A stretch of 64,000 nucleotides of DNA from Streptomyces dysideae. Lineage in GTDB: Bacteria; Actinomycetota; Actinomycetes; Streptomycetales; Streptomycetaceae. Location of the stretch: NCBI RefSeq assembly GCF_001514305.1, contig NZ_KQ949104.1:64194-128193 (forward strand), in the 5' to 3' direction. Under the pieces are notes generated by a model that did no database searches, had not been told where the DNA came from, and was given only the letters and a program-made list of their open reading frames with translations. Shown here piece by piece: positions 27,893 through 34,573 of this stretch. Every line of letters begins with the position of its first letter. The stretch's first letter is position 1. The translations under genes were made by a program, and so were the position numbers.

Positions 27893-28461
27893 TGGCGCCC
27901 GCGCGGCAACCGGCCCCGCCCCGGCGCCGACAGATGCAGCACCTCGTACACCTCACCACCCGCCTTGGGCGCATCGTGCTCCCACAGCGAGAAGTGGACG
28001 AGCTCCCAGCGGCTCGTGTCCACGGCCGCCGCCGCGAGCACCGCGCCGTCCTCCCCGGCCAGCCGCCCCGTCTCCCGTGCCGCCTCCGCCGCGACTTCGG
28101 CCAACCGCACCCCGTCCGGCACCGGTTGGCGCCGCAGCACCGCGACCCGCGCGGCCGAACCGGCGGCGCCGCCCTCCTCGTAGGCCAGGCCGCTCCACTG
28201 CCGGACCGAGGGCCGGCCGAAGTCGTCGGGGATCCCCTGGAAAGGGCCTCCCCAGAGGAAGGAGTTCATGCCCTCGACGGTGTTCCACAGATAGAACGGC
28301 GCGTACTGGTTGACCGGCGAGCCATGCACACCGCGCTCGCGTATCAGGAACGCCTTCAAACCGAGCCCCTCCCACCCGTCGAGCAGATGCCCCTTGGCGG
28401 CGACGCGGTCGCGGATGACGCCCATGTCGTAGTCGGCGGGCAGGGTGATCCCGTACTGCAT
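27886..28461 (-). CDS. DUF4865-family protein
   Basis: The 191-residue protein begins MQYGITLPADYDMGVIRDRV and contains AFLIRERGVHGSPVNQYAPF and MNSFLWGGPFQGIPDDFGRP, hallmarks of a family of uncharacterised, probably ferredoxin-like proteins usually encoded beside TetR regulators. No catalytic motif is obvious. ATG at 28461; the TetR gene upstream ends 21 bases before it, so the two form an operon. Its stop overlaps the phosphotriesterase relic. Confidence 0.8.
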   Translation of the reverse strand: MQYGITLPADYDMGVIRDRVAAKGHLLDGWEGLGLKAFLIRERGVHGSPVNQYAPFYLWNTVEGMNSFLWGGPFQGIPDDFGRPSVRQWSGLAYEEGGAAGSAARVAVLRRQPVPDGVRLAEVAAEAARETGRLAGEDGAVLAAAAVDTSRWELVHFSLWEHDAPKAGGEVYEVLHLSAPGRGRLPRGRQW

Positions 28462-28481
28462 GGCCTGCAACGGATGCCTCC

Positions 28482-29066
28482 TCAGGCGGAAGGGGTGGCG
28501 GACGCGAGCAGGGACAGCAGCCCCCGGACGCCCGCGTCGAAGGGGGCGGGCGACCCCGCCGCACGAGCCAGGACGTAACCTCCCTGCACCGTCGCGACAA
28601 TGGCCGCCGCGATCTCCTCGCCGTCCAGCGAGGACGCGAACTGGCCCTGCTCCCTGCCCTCCTCGACGATTCCGGCGATCCGCTCCCGGAGCCAGTCCAG
28701 CGTCTCGTCGACCGGCGCGCGCAGTTCGTCGTCGGCGACGACGTCCGGGTCCATCGTCAGCCGCCCGACCGGACAACCGCGCAGCACATCGCGCTCGCGC
28801 CGCAGATAGGCCTCGATGCGCTCGTAAGGAGTGCCCGGCCCGCCGAGTACTCCTTCGGCGGTAGCCCGCATCTCCTCAGCCGTCCGCCGTATCGCGGCCA
28901 GCGCGAGGTCCGGTTTCCCCTTGAAGTGGTGGTACATGCTGCCCTGCCCGGCGCCTGAGCGCTCCAGGATGGCCTTGGGGCTGGTGCCCACATAGCCGCG
29001 CTCCCACAGCAGCTCGCGGGTGGACTCGATCAGTCGCTCCGACGTGTTCACACCTCGACTGTACAT
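28482..29066 (-). CDS. TetR-family regulator
   Basis: The 194-residue protein has the TetR helix-turn-helix (WERGYVGTSPKAILERSGAGQGSMYHHFKGK, residues about 20-50) and a C-terminal ligand domain of the TetR_C_33/LmrA-YxaF kind (CPVGRLTMDPDVV). The ATG at 29066 lies within the palindrome 29061-29078; a GTG at 29051 (VNTSERL) is the alternative. Either the transcript is leaderless or the GTG is used. It should repress itself and the DUF4865 gene. Confidence 0.88.
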   Translation of the reverse strand: MYSRGVNTSERLIESTRELLWERGYVGTSPKAILERSGAGQGSMYHHFKGKPDLALAAIRRTAEEMRATAEGVLGGPGTPYERIEAYLRRERDVLRGCPVGRLTMDPDVVADDELRAPVDETLDWLRERIAGIVEEGREQGQFASSLDGEEIAAAIVATVQGGYVLARAAGSPAPFDAGVRGLLSLLASATPSA

Positions 29067-29078
29067 ACTAGTAGTTAC
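29061..29078. promoter_or_regulatory. Probable autoregulatory TetR operator
   Basis: GTACATACTAGTAGTTAC matches its own reverse complement at 14 of 18 positions with TACTAGTA as the perfect core. This AT-rich island overlaps the first codon of the TetR gene. Confidence 0.55.
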
Positions 29079-29248
29079 AGAAGTCGAGGCAATGGAGAGG
29101 CATTGAGGAGCAGCGACCCGCCGCGCACGTACTCCCCGCGAGGCACCCGCACTGCCGCTGGCCGTACGACGGACCGGACCCCCTGCCGGAGCCAGTCTCG
29201 AGACATCACCGCACGACCCATCCGAAACGACTCGGGAGATGACTCGAG

Positions 29249-29539
29249 ATGCAGACCCTCGCGCACTTCGGCGACGGCGGGCCCGGCCCGTGGATCCTGT
29301 TCTTCCCGCTGATCTGGGCGGCCGTCGTGGTCGGCGGCATCACCCTGCTGCGTCGCACCGCGTGGCGCGGCCGCCGCGGCGGCCCCTGGCGGACCGACAC
29401 CGTCGCCGACAACTCACCCATCGCCGTGCTCGGCCACCGCTTCGCCTCTGGCGAGATCGACGAGGACGAGTACCGGCGCCGGCTGTCCGTCCTGGACGAG
29501 CAGTTCGGCCGCACGGCGGGCAAGGGCGGTGCGGCATGA
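29249..29539 (+). CDS. SHOCT-domain small membrane protein
   Basis: The 96-residue protein has one membrane helix (residues about 13-33, PWILFFPLIWAAVVVGGITLL) and a C-terminal SHOCT motif (LGHRFASGEIDEDEYRRRLSVL). Such proteins are often first in ABC-transporter operons and may help oligomerisation. ATG at 29249 follows GGGAGATGACTCGAG. Its stop overlaps the start of the broken ATPase gene. Confidence 0.85.
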   Translation: MQTLAHFGDGGPGPWILFFPLIWAAVVVGGITLLRRTAWRGRRGGPWRTDTVADNSPIAVLGHRFASGEIDEDEYRRRLSVLDEQFGRTAGKGGAA

Positions 29540-30230
29540 CCACCGCGGCCGTCACCCGTACGGCCGCCCGGGTCGTCGACGCCGTGAAGGTGTACGGCAG
29601 CGGCGACACCGTCGTGAGGGCCCTGGACGGGGTGAGCGTCGACTTTCCGGTCGGCCGGTTCACCGCGATCATGGGGCCCTCGGGCTTCGGCAAGTCCACC
29701 CTCATGCACTGCGCGGCCGGCCTCGACACCCTCACCCCGGGCGCCGCCCACATCGGCGACACCGACCTGAGCACCCCCGACGACCGCCGCCTCACCCTGC
29801 TGCGCCGCGACCGCGTCGGCTTCGTGTTCCCAGGCGTACAACCTGGTGCCGACGTTGACGGTCGCGGAGAACATCACGCTGCCTCTGGACCTCGCGGGCG
29901 GCAACGGCGGCCGCGAGTGGATCGACGCGCTGATCGACTGCTGCGGGCCGTCGGCCAGACCCGGTCCCAGCTGCGGGCCATGTCCGCTGGGAGTCGGCCC
30001 CGGTCGCCGCGTTCGGCACGGTCGGCGGGCTCGCCCTCGGCGCCTTCCTCGGCTGGGTCCTGGTGAAGGCCACGGACGGCGCGAGCGACAGCGCCTTCGC
30101 GTTCGCGCTGCCGCCCCTGCAGCTCGCGGTGGTGGCATTGGTCGGTCTCGCGGTCGGCGCCCCGGCGGGCCTGTGCCCGGCCCGGCGCGCGGCACGCCTG
30201 GACGTACTGCGGGCCATCGCCACCGAGTAA
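29536..30230 (+). pseudogene. ABC transporter relic: ATPase N-terminus joined to permease C-terminus
   Basis: The 5' part is a MacB/LolD-type ATPase (VYGSGDTVVRALDGVSVDF, Walker A GPSGFGKST, residues 45-55). At about 29829 one extra C breaks the Q-loop: VGFVF is followed by QAYNLVPTLTVAENITLPL in the next frame. After WIDALID (about 29935) the sequence jumps to LLRAVGQTRSQLRA and, after another one-base loss, VRWESAPVAAFGTVGG to LDVLRAIATE, the end of an FtsX-type permease. The signature motif, Walker B and most of the permease are gone, so a deletion of probably 2-3 kb fused the two genes. Not functional. Confidence 0.88.
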
Positions 30231-30293
30231 CGGCAGGAGCCCACCAACGCCCACTGTCCCAACGCCACCGGCCGAGCCATCAAACGCGTGTCA

Positions 30294-30327
30294 CCGCCCG
30301 GTCAGCCGGCAACGGCCGACCGGGCGG
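30294..30327. terminator. Bidirectional hairpin terminator
   Basis: CCGCCCGGTC (30294-30303) pairs with GACCGGGCGG (30318-30327), and an inner GCCG/CGGC stem closes a GCAA tetraloop. It lies between the ABC relic and the convergent ATP-binding protein gene, reaching into the stop codon of the latter. Confidence 0.75.
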
Positions 30328-30883
30328 GAGTGTGTTCGGGCCTGCGCAGGTCGACGCGGTGGTCGACCTCCGCGAACCGGCGCGCGGGCTTCTCCACGGT
30401 GATACGCCGTGGCGGTCGCGCGGTCGCGGGCCGTGTCGTGGCGTCGGTCGGCAGCGTGAACCACACGACCTTCCCGGACTCGCCGTCCGGCCGCACACCC
30501 CAGCTCTCGCTGACGGCGGCCACCATGGCGAGCCCACGCCCGCACGTGGCGAGCGATTCGGCGTCCTGCGGGTCCGTCACGACCGGCAGTCGAGGGTCGT
30601 GGTCGTGCACCGAGACCATGAGCCGGTCGAGCAGCAGCTCGATCTCCACGGTGCACATCTTGTCGGGCTGCGCATGCTGGTGGACGTTGGTCAACAGCTC
30701 CGTCACACCGAGCGCGGCTCGGTCTATGAGGGGATCAAGATGCCAGTAGCGCAACTGCGCCGATACGATTCTGCGGACCTGGCCGATCCGCGACGGCAGG
30801 GCTTGCAGCTCCACCGTGCAGTGCCTGCTTGGGTGACTGATCACGGCTGCGACTCCCCGACTGAAGAAGGTCCGGAAGAACAC
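30302..30883 (-). CDS. Anti-sigma-type ATP-binding protein (HATPase, RsbW-like)
   Basis: The 193-residue protein is one of the many small GHKL ATP-binding proteins of Streptomyces. The N-box is ELLTNVHQHA near residue 62, the G1-like box is VHDHDPRLP near 93, and GRGLAMVAAV near 115 is the G2 box. Such proteins act as anti-sigma kinases or as partners of SpoIIE-type phosphatases. No sigma factor or antagonist gene is adjacent. The C-terminal 45 residues are basic and variable. Start assumed at ATG 30883; an internal GTG is possible. Confidence 0.88.
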   Translation of the reverse strand: MFFRTFFSRGVAAVISHPSRHCTVELQALPSRIGQVRRIVSAQLRYWHLDPLIDRAALGVTELLTNVHQHAQPDKMCTVEIELLLDRLMVSVHDHDPRLPVVTDPQDAESLATCGRGLAMVAAVSESWGVRPDGESGKVVWFTLPTDATTRPATARPPRRITVEKPARRFAEVDHRVDLRRPEHTPARSAVAG

Positions 30884-31010
30884 GGAGTTCGGATCGTTCC
30901 AGCAGAGTGCCTGCGTGCAACGGCCGCCTGCTGTCCTGGCCGGCGGGCTGGTTCGCAGCGCTATCGCCGGTAAACCCAGAGTGACGTGAGATCAGCGTGA
31001 CGCAGGGGGT

Positions 31011-31035
31011 GAGGTACCGCAACTCGCGGTAGCTC
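31011..31035 (-). terminator. Hairpin at the end of the 31.0-31.4 kb gene
   Basis: GAGGTACCGC (31011-31020) and GCGGTAGCTC (31026-31035) pair with one mismatch around AACTC. The right arm touches the stop codon of the minus-strand gene. Confidence 0.5.
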
Positions 31036-31420
31036 AGCGGCCCCGCCCCGCCGCCTTCCGTACGGCCTCGATGAACCGGCGTGCCGCGGGGGGCCCGGGT
31101 TCGCCCGGTGCGGGATCGTGATCGCCCAGCGTCAGCAGGTACCGCTTGCCGTTGAGGTCCGCCAGCGCCCGGTCGTCCGGGGCGAACCAGGGCTTGGAGG
31201 CCCGCACCGCCTGCACCGGCGCACTGTCGATCTCACTGCCGTAGCTGGTGAGCAACTGGAGCCTGCCGTCGCTGATCCGGACCTGCCCGGCCCGGGTGAG
31301 TGAGCGCAGCCGCTTCCCGATTCGCACGCCCGTGGCCCTGAACTCCGGCTCCGCCATGCCGCCCGCCCCCTTGTACGCGTCGGTGTGCTGGATCGCCGGC
31401 GTCGGCGTGATCCAGTTCAT
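31034..31420 (-). CDS. Conserved actinobacterial hypothetical protein
   Basis: The 128-residue protein contains ATGVRIGKRLRSLTRAGQVR, LLTSYGSEIDSAPVQAVRA and PPAARRFIEAVRKAAG. I recognise it as a type common in Streptomyces but know no function. It is soluble, basic and without a signal peptide. ATG at 31420 begins the conserved part (MNWITPTPAIQHTDAYKG); the frame is open further upstream to 31603, but that sequence is repetitive in arginine and glycine and looks non-coding. Confidence 0.65.
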   Translation of the reverse strand: MNWITPTPAIQHTDAYKGAGGMAEPEFRATGVRIGKRLRSLTRAGQVRISDGRLQLLTSYGSEIDSAPVQAVRASKPWFAPDDRALADLNGKRYLLTLGDHDPAPGEPGPPAARRFIEAVRKAAGRGR

Positions 31421-31587
31421 GTCGTGATCCAGTGTGCGCCCCCGTGCGGGATCGCCGTCCCGTCCCGTGGCAGTCTGCCCGGCCCCGGCGTCGAGCACCA
31501 GTGTGCACGACGCCCTGGTCGCGGGGCGCCCGGAGCACTCGCGTGAATGCGCCCCTACCTCTTCGGCATGGCGTCTCCCCTGGGGTG

Positions 31588-31606
31588 CCTTTGAGACCCT
31601 CAAAGG
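31588..31606. promoter_or_regulatory. Perfect inverted repeat upstream of the cysteine-synthase-family gene
   Basis: CCTTTGAG and CTCAAAGG are perfect 8-bp arms around ACC, 96 bases before the GTG start. It sits in an AT-richer island, as operators in this genome tend to. The length is compatible with a small regulator site. Confidence 0.5.
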
Positions 31607-31701
31607 TATGTTTATGCAGGTGAGAAGCGTGCGGAAGGTGTTTATGATCGAGGCGTCGGCCGCGCGACGCGTCGTCGGCGCGAAGCCTAAGGAGCCCCGC
31701 C

Positions 31702-32826
31702 GTGATCACGCCCCAGCAGACCCGGACCGGCGCGACCCTCGACGTCGACCACAGTGACGTCGCCTACCGGCACTGGCTGAAAGAAGCCGTCCGCAAGGTC
31801 CAGGCGGACGCCAACCGTTCTGCCGACACCCACCTCCTGCGGTTCCCGCTGCCGGAGAAATGGGGCATCGACCTGTATCTGAAGGACGAGTCGACCCACC
31901 CGACCGGCAGCCTCAAGCACCGGCTGGCCCGCTCGCTCTTCCTCTACGGCCTGTGCAATGGCTGGATCCGGCCGGGCCGCCCGGTGATCGAGGCGTCCAG
32001 CGGCTCGACGGCCGTCTCCGAGGCGTACTTCGCGAAGCTGATCGGTGTGCCCTTCATCGCCGTCATGCCGCGCACGACCAGTGCCGAGAAGTGCCGCCTC
32101 ATCGAGTTCCACGGCGGCCGGTGCCACTTCGTGGACGACTCGCGCAGGATGTACGAGGAGTCAGCCCGCCTCGCGGTCGACACCGGGGGCCACTACATGG
32201 ACCAGTTCACCTACGCCGAGCGGGCCACGGACTGGCGCGGCAACAACAACATCGCCGAATCCATCTTCCGTCAGCTGGAGTTGGAGCGGTTCCCGGAGCC
32301 CGCGTGGATCATCGCCACGGCCGGCACCGGCGGCACCTCCGCGACCATCGCGCGGTACGTCCACTACATGCAGCACGACACTCGCATTTGTGTCGCAGAT
32401 CCGGAGAACTCGTGTTTCTTCGAGGGCTGGACCACCGGCGATCCGGACGTCACGACCGACTGCGGCTCGCGCATCGAGGGCATCGGCCGGCCGCGCATGG
32501 AACCGAGCTTCGTGCCCGGCGCCGTCGACCGGATGATGAAGGTCCCGGACGCGGCGAGCGTCGCTGCCGTACGCGCCCTGGAGCGGACCATCGGCCGCAA
32601 GGCGGGCGGCTCCACGGGCACCGGGCTGTGGAGCGCGCTGAAGATCGTCGCCGAGATGGTGGCCGAGCGAAGGCAGGGCAGCGTGGTGACGCTGCTGTGC
32701 GACCCGGGGGACCGGTACCTGGACAAGTACTACTCGGACACCTGGCTCGCCGAACAGAGCCTGGACATCGACCCGTACGCGGCGGCCATCGAGCAACTGC
32801 TGGAGACGGGCGTCTGGCCCGACTGA
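31702..32826 (+). CDS. PLP-dependent cysteine synthase-family enzyme (Cds1-like)
   Basis: The 374-residue protein has the fold-type II PLP core: the cofactor lysine in HPTGSLKHRLA near residue 72, the substrate loop EASSGSTAVSEAYFAKL near 100 and the phosphate-binding glycine loop ATAGTGGTSATIARY near 210. It is closest to the longer proteins annotated as L-cysteine desulfhydrase Cds1 (releasing sulfide and pyruvate) rather than CysK. GTG at 31702 follows AAGGAG. It stands alone with a palindrome about 100 bases upstream. Confidence 0.88.
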   Translation: MITPQQTRTGATLDVDHSDVAYRHWLKEAVRKVQADANRSADTHLLRFPLPEKWGIDLYLKDESTHPTGSLKHRLARSLFLYGLCNGWIRPGRPVIEASSGSTAVSEAYFAKLIGVPFIAVMPRTTSAEKCRLIEFHGGRCHFVDDSRRMYEESARLAVDTGGHYMDQFTYAERATDWRGNNNIAESIFRQLELERFPEPAWIIATAGTGGTSATIARYVHYMQHDTRICVADPENSCFFEGWTTGDPDVTTDCGSRIEGIGRPRMEPSFVPGAVDRMMKVPDAASVAAVRALERTIGRKAGGSTGTGLWSALKIVAEMVAERRQGSVVTLLCDPGDRYLDKYYSDTWLAEQSLDIDPYAAAIEQLLETGVWPD

Positions 32827-32830
32827 GCGG

Positions 32831-33337
32831 CTACGCGGCGAGCCGCCGGTCCAGCGAGGTGACCGCGTCCCGGAACGCGCGCCCCAGACCCGCACGCGCG
32901 AGCTTCAGGGTGAACCGGAACGCCGCCGTGCCGTCCGCGGCGAACGTCCACTGGACCCGTGTGCCCGTCCCGGCCGGGGTGAGCCGCCACTCCTCGACCA
33001 GGGCGCGGGCGCCCGGCGCGTTGGTCACGTCGGCCCGGTAGGCGTACACCTCGGGCTCTTTCGCGGCGAGGACCGTCTCCTCGAAGCGCGTACCGCCCCG
33101 CAGCCGGATCTCGCGTCCCCGCGCCGATGGGGGTCCCCCCGCTCGAGCGAAGCCGAGAGTGGGGGAGGTCGGCCGGGCCAGCGTCACCGCCGCGAACCAC
33201 TCCGTCCAGCCCGGCACGTCCTCGGCGAGCGCGCGGAAGACCCTTTCCGGGGGAGCGGCGATCTCGCGTGCGAAGACCAGCCGTACGGGCGCGGTCTCGA
33301 CGAAGTCGAGCCCCATCTCACGCAGCAGGTGCGCCAT
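32831..33337 (-). CDS. SRPBCC (START-like) family protein carrying a repeat insertion
   Basis: The 168-residue protein has the Bet v1-like fold: FAREIAAPPERVFRALAEDVPGWTEWF at the start and EWRLTPAGTGTRVQWTFAADG later. Such proteins bind hydrophobic ligands in a cavity. Residues about 58-70 (TSPTLGFARAGGPPS) are encoded by one copy of the dispersed hairpin repeat, inserted in frame in a loop, while relatives would run directly from LARP-type sequence to REIRLRGG. The fold may survive. The insertion makes this gene a natural control for the frameshifted alkB copy. ATG at 33337. Confidence 0.8.
   Translation of the reverse strand: MAHLLREMGLDFVETAPVRLVFAREIAAPPERVFRALAEDVPGWTEWFAAVTLARPTSPTLGFARAGGPPSARGREIRLRGGTRFEETVLAAKEPEVYAYRADVTNAPGARALVEEWRLTPAGTGTRVQWTFAADGTAAFRFTLKLARAGLGRAFRDAVTSLDRRLAA
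33128..33167 (+). repeat. Dispersed hairpin repeat, copy 2 (inside SRPBCC gene)
   Basis: The 40-base unit has the same orientation on the plus strand as 24718-24757 and differs at two positions. Inner arms CTCG/CGAG enclose AGCGAAGC; outer CCCCC pairs with GGGGG. Confidence 0.9.
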
Positions 33338-33467
33338 GGACGAAACCCCCTGTGCCGACGCCGAGTTCCGGGAGCGCCACGATAGCTGGCGGCCCGTCAG
33401 ATGTCTGTACCGCCTGCCCCGGCCGCCACCACCGGATTCCCGTACGGCCAGGATGCTCCTATGGATG

Positions 33468-34292
33468 TCAGTCCTCGTCGCCCGGCGCGCCCGCGACCAC
33501 CAGCCGCCGCAGCTGCTCCGAGATCTCGGTGCGCGCCTCGGCCGGCAGCCCCGCGTCCGTCACCAGGGTGTCGACCTGCTCCAGCGCCGCGAACGAACTC
33601 AGCCCCACCACACCCCACTTGGTGTGGTCGGCGACCACCACGACCCGGCGCGCCGACTGCACCAGACGCCGGTTGGTCTCGGCCTCCGCGAGATTCGGCG
33701 TGGACAGGCCGGCCTCCACCGATATCCCGTGCACACCGAGGAACAGCACGTCGAAGTGGAGCGCCGCGATCGCCTGGTCGGCCACCGGCCCCACCAGCGA
33801 GTCGGACGGGGTGCGCACCCCGCCGGTCAGCACGACCGTGGCCGCGCCCTGCCGGGGGCCCGAGGTGCGCTGCGCGACATGGAAGACGTCGGCCACCCGC
33901 ACCGAGTTGGTGACGACGGTCAGGTCGGGCACGTCGACCAGCTGGTGCGCCAGCGCATACGTCGTCGTACCGCCCGACAGCGCGATCGCCGAGCCCGGTG
34001 CGACCAGCTCGGCCGCGGCCCGCGCGATGTCCTCCTTGGCCGTCAGCTCCAGGCCCGACTTGGCTTCAAAACCGGGCTCGTGCGTACTCGCCTCGACCAC
34101 CGGCACGGCGCCGCCGTGCACCTTCTCCAGCACGCCCTGTCGCGCGAGCGCGTCCAGATCGCGCCGCACCGTCATGTCCGACACGCCGAGCTTGCGGGTG
34201 AGCTCGTTGACCCGGACCCCGCCCCGGCGCCGGACCTCGTCCAGGATCAGGGCGCGGCGCTGCTCCGCGAGGAGGTTCTGATTCTCACTCAC
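33468..34292 (-). CDS. DeoR-family transcriptional repressor
   Basis: The 274-residue protein has a DeoR winged helix (ALILDEVRRRGGVRVNELTRKLGVSDMTVRRDLDALARQG) and a sugar-phosphate sensor domain (ALSGGTTTYALAHQL, VVTNSVRVADVF, VVVADHTKWG). It is not next to an evident sugar operon, so its target is unknown; GlpR/FruR-like global roles are possible. ATG at 34292. Confidence 0.92.
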   Translation of the reverse strand: MSENQNLLAEQRRALILDEVRRRGGVRVNELTRKLGVSDMTVRRDLDALARQGVLEKVHGGAVPVVEASTHEPGFEAKSGLELTAKEDIARAAAELVAPGSAIALSGGTTTYALAHQLVDVPDLTVVTNSVRVADVFHVAQRTSGPRQGAATVVLTGGVRTPSDSLVGPVADQAIAALHFDVLFLGVHGISVEAGLSTPNLAEAETNRRLVQSARRVVVVADHTKWGVVGLSSFAALEQVDTLVTDAGLPAEARTEISEQLRRLVVAGAPGDED

Positions 34293-34573
34293 GTACGCTC
34301 CGGTCCTTTCGCGTCAAGCCGTCCGACAGGCCTCGCACCTGCGGTGACGAGGTCATTCTTCCCGTCTCGGTGTGTGGGCGTCCCATCCTTGCACGGGTCG
34401 GCGCCGGTTGTGCCACCGGCCCGACGCGCGCATGTCATCCGCGCGCCACACAGGCACCGCTCGCCCTCGGATCGGGGAGATTCCGTGACGAGAGGTGTGC
34501 GCCGCGCCCGGAGTGGAGATCCTTGTGCCCGCACGGACACATCTCTATCGCGTGTCATGGGGGAGTGCGAACA

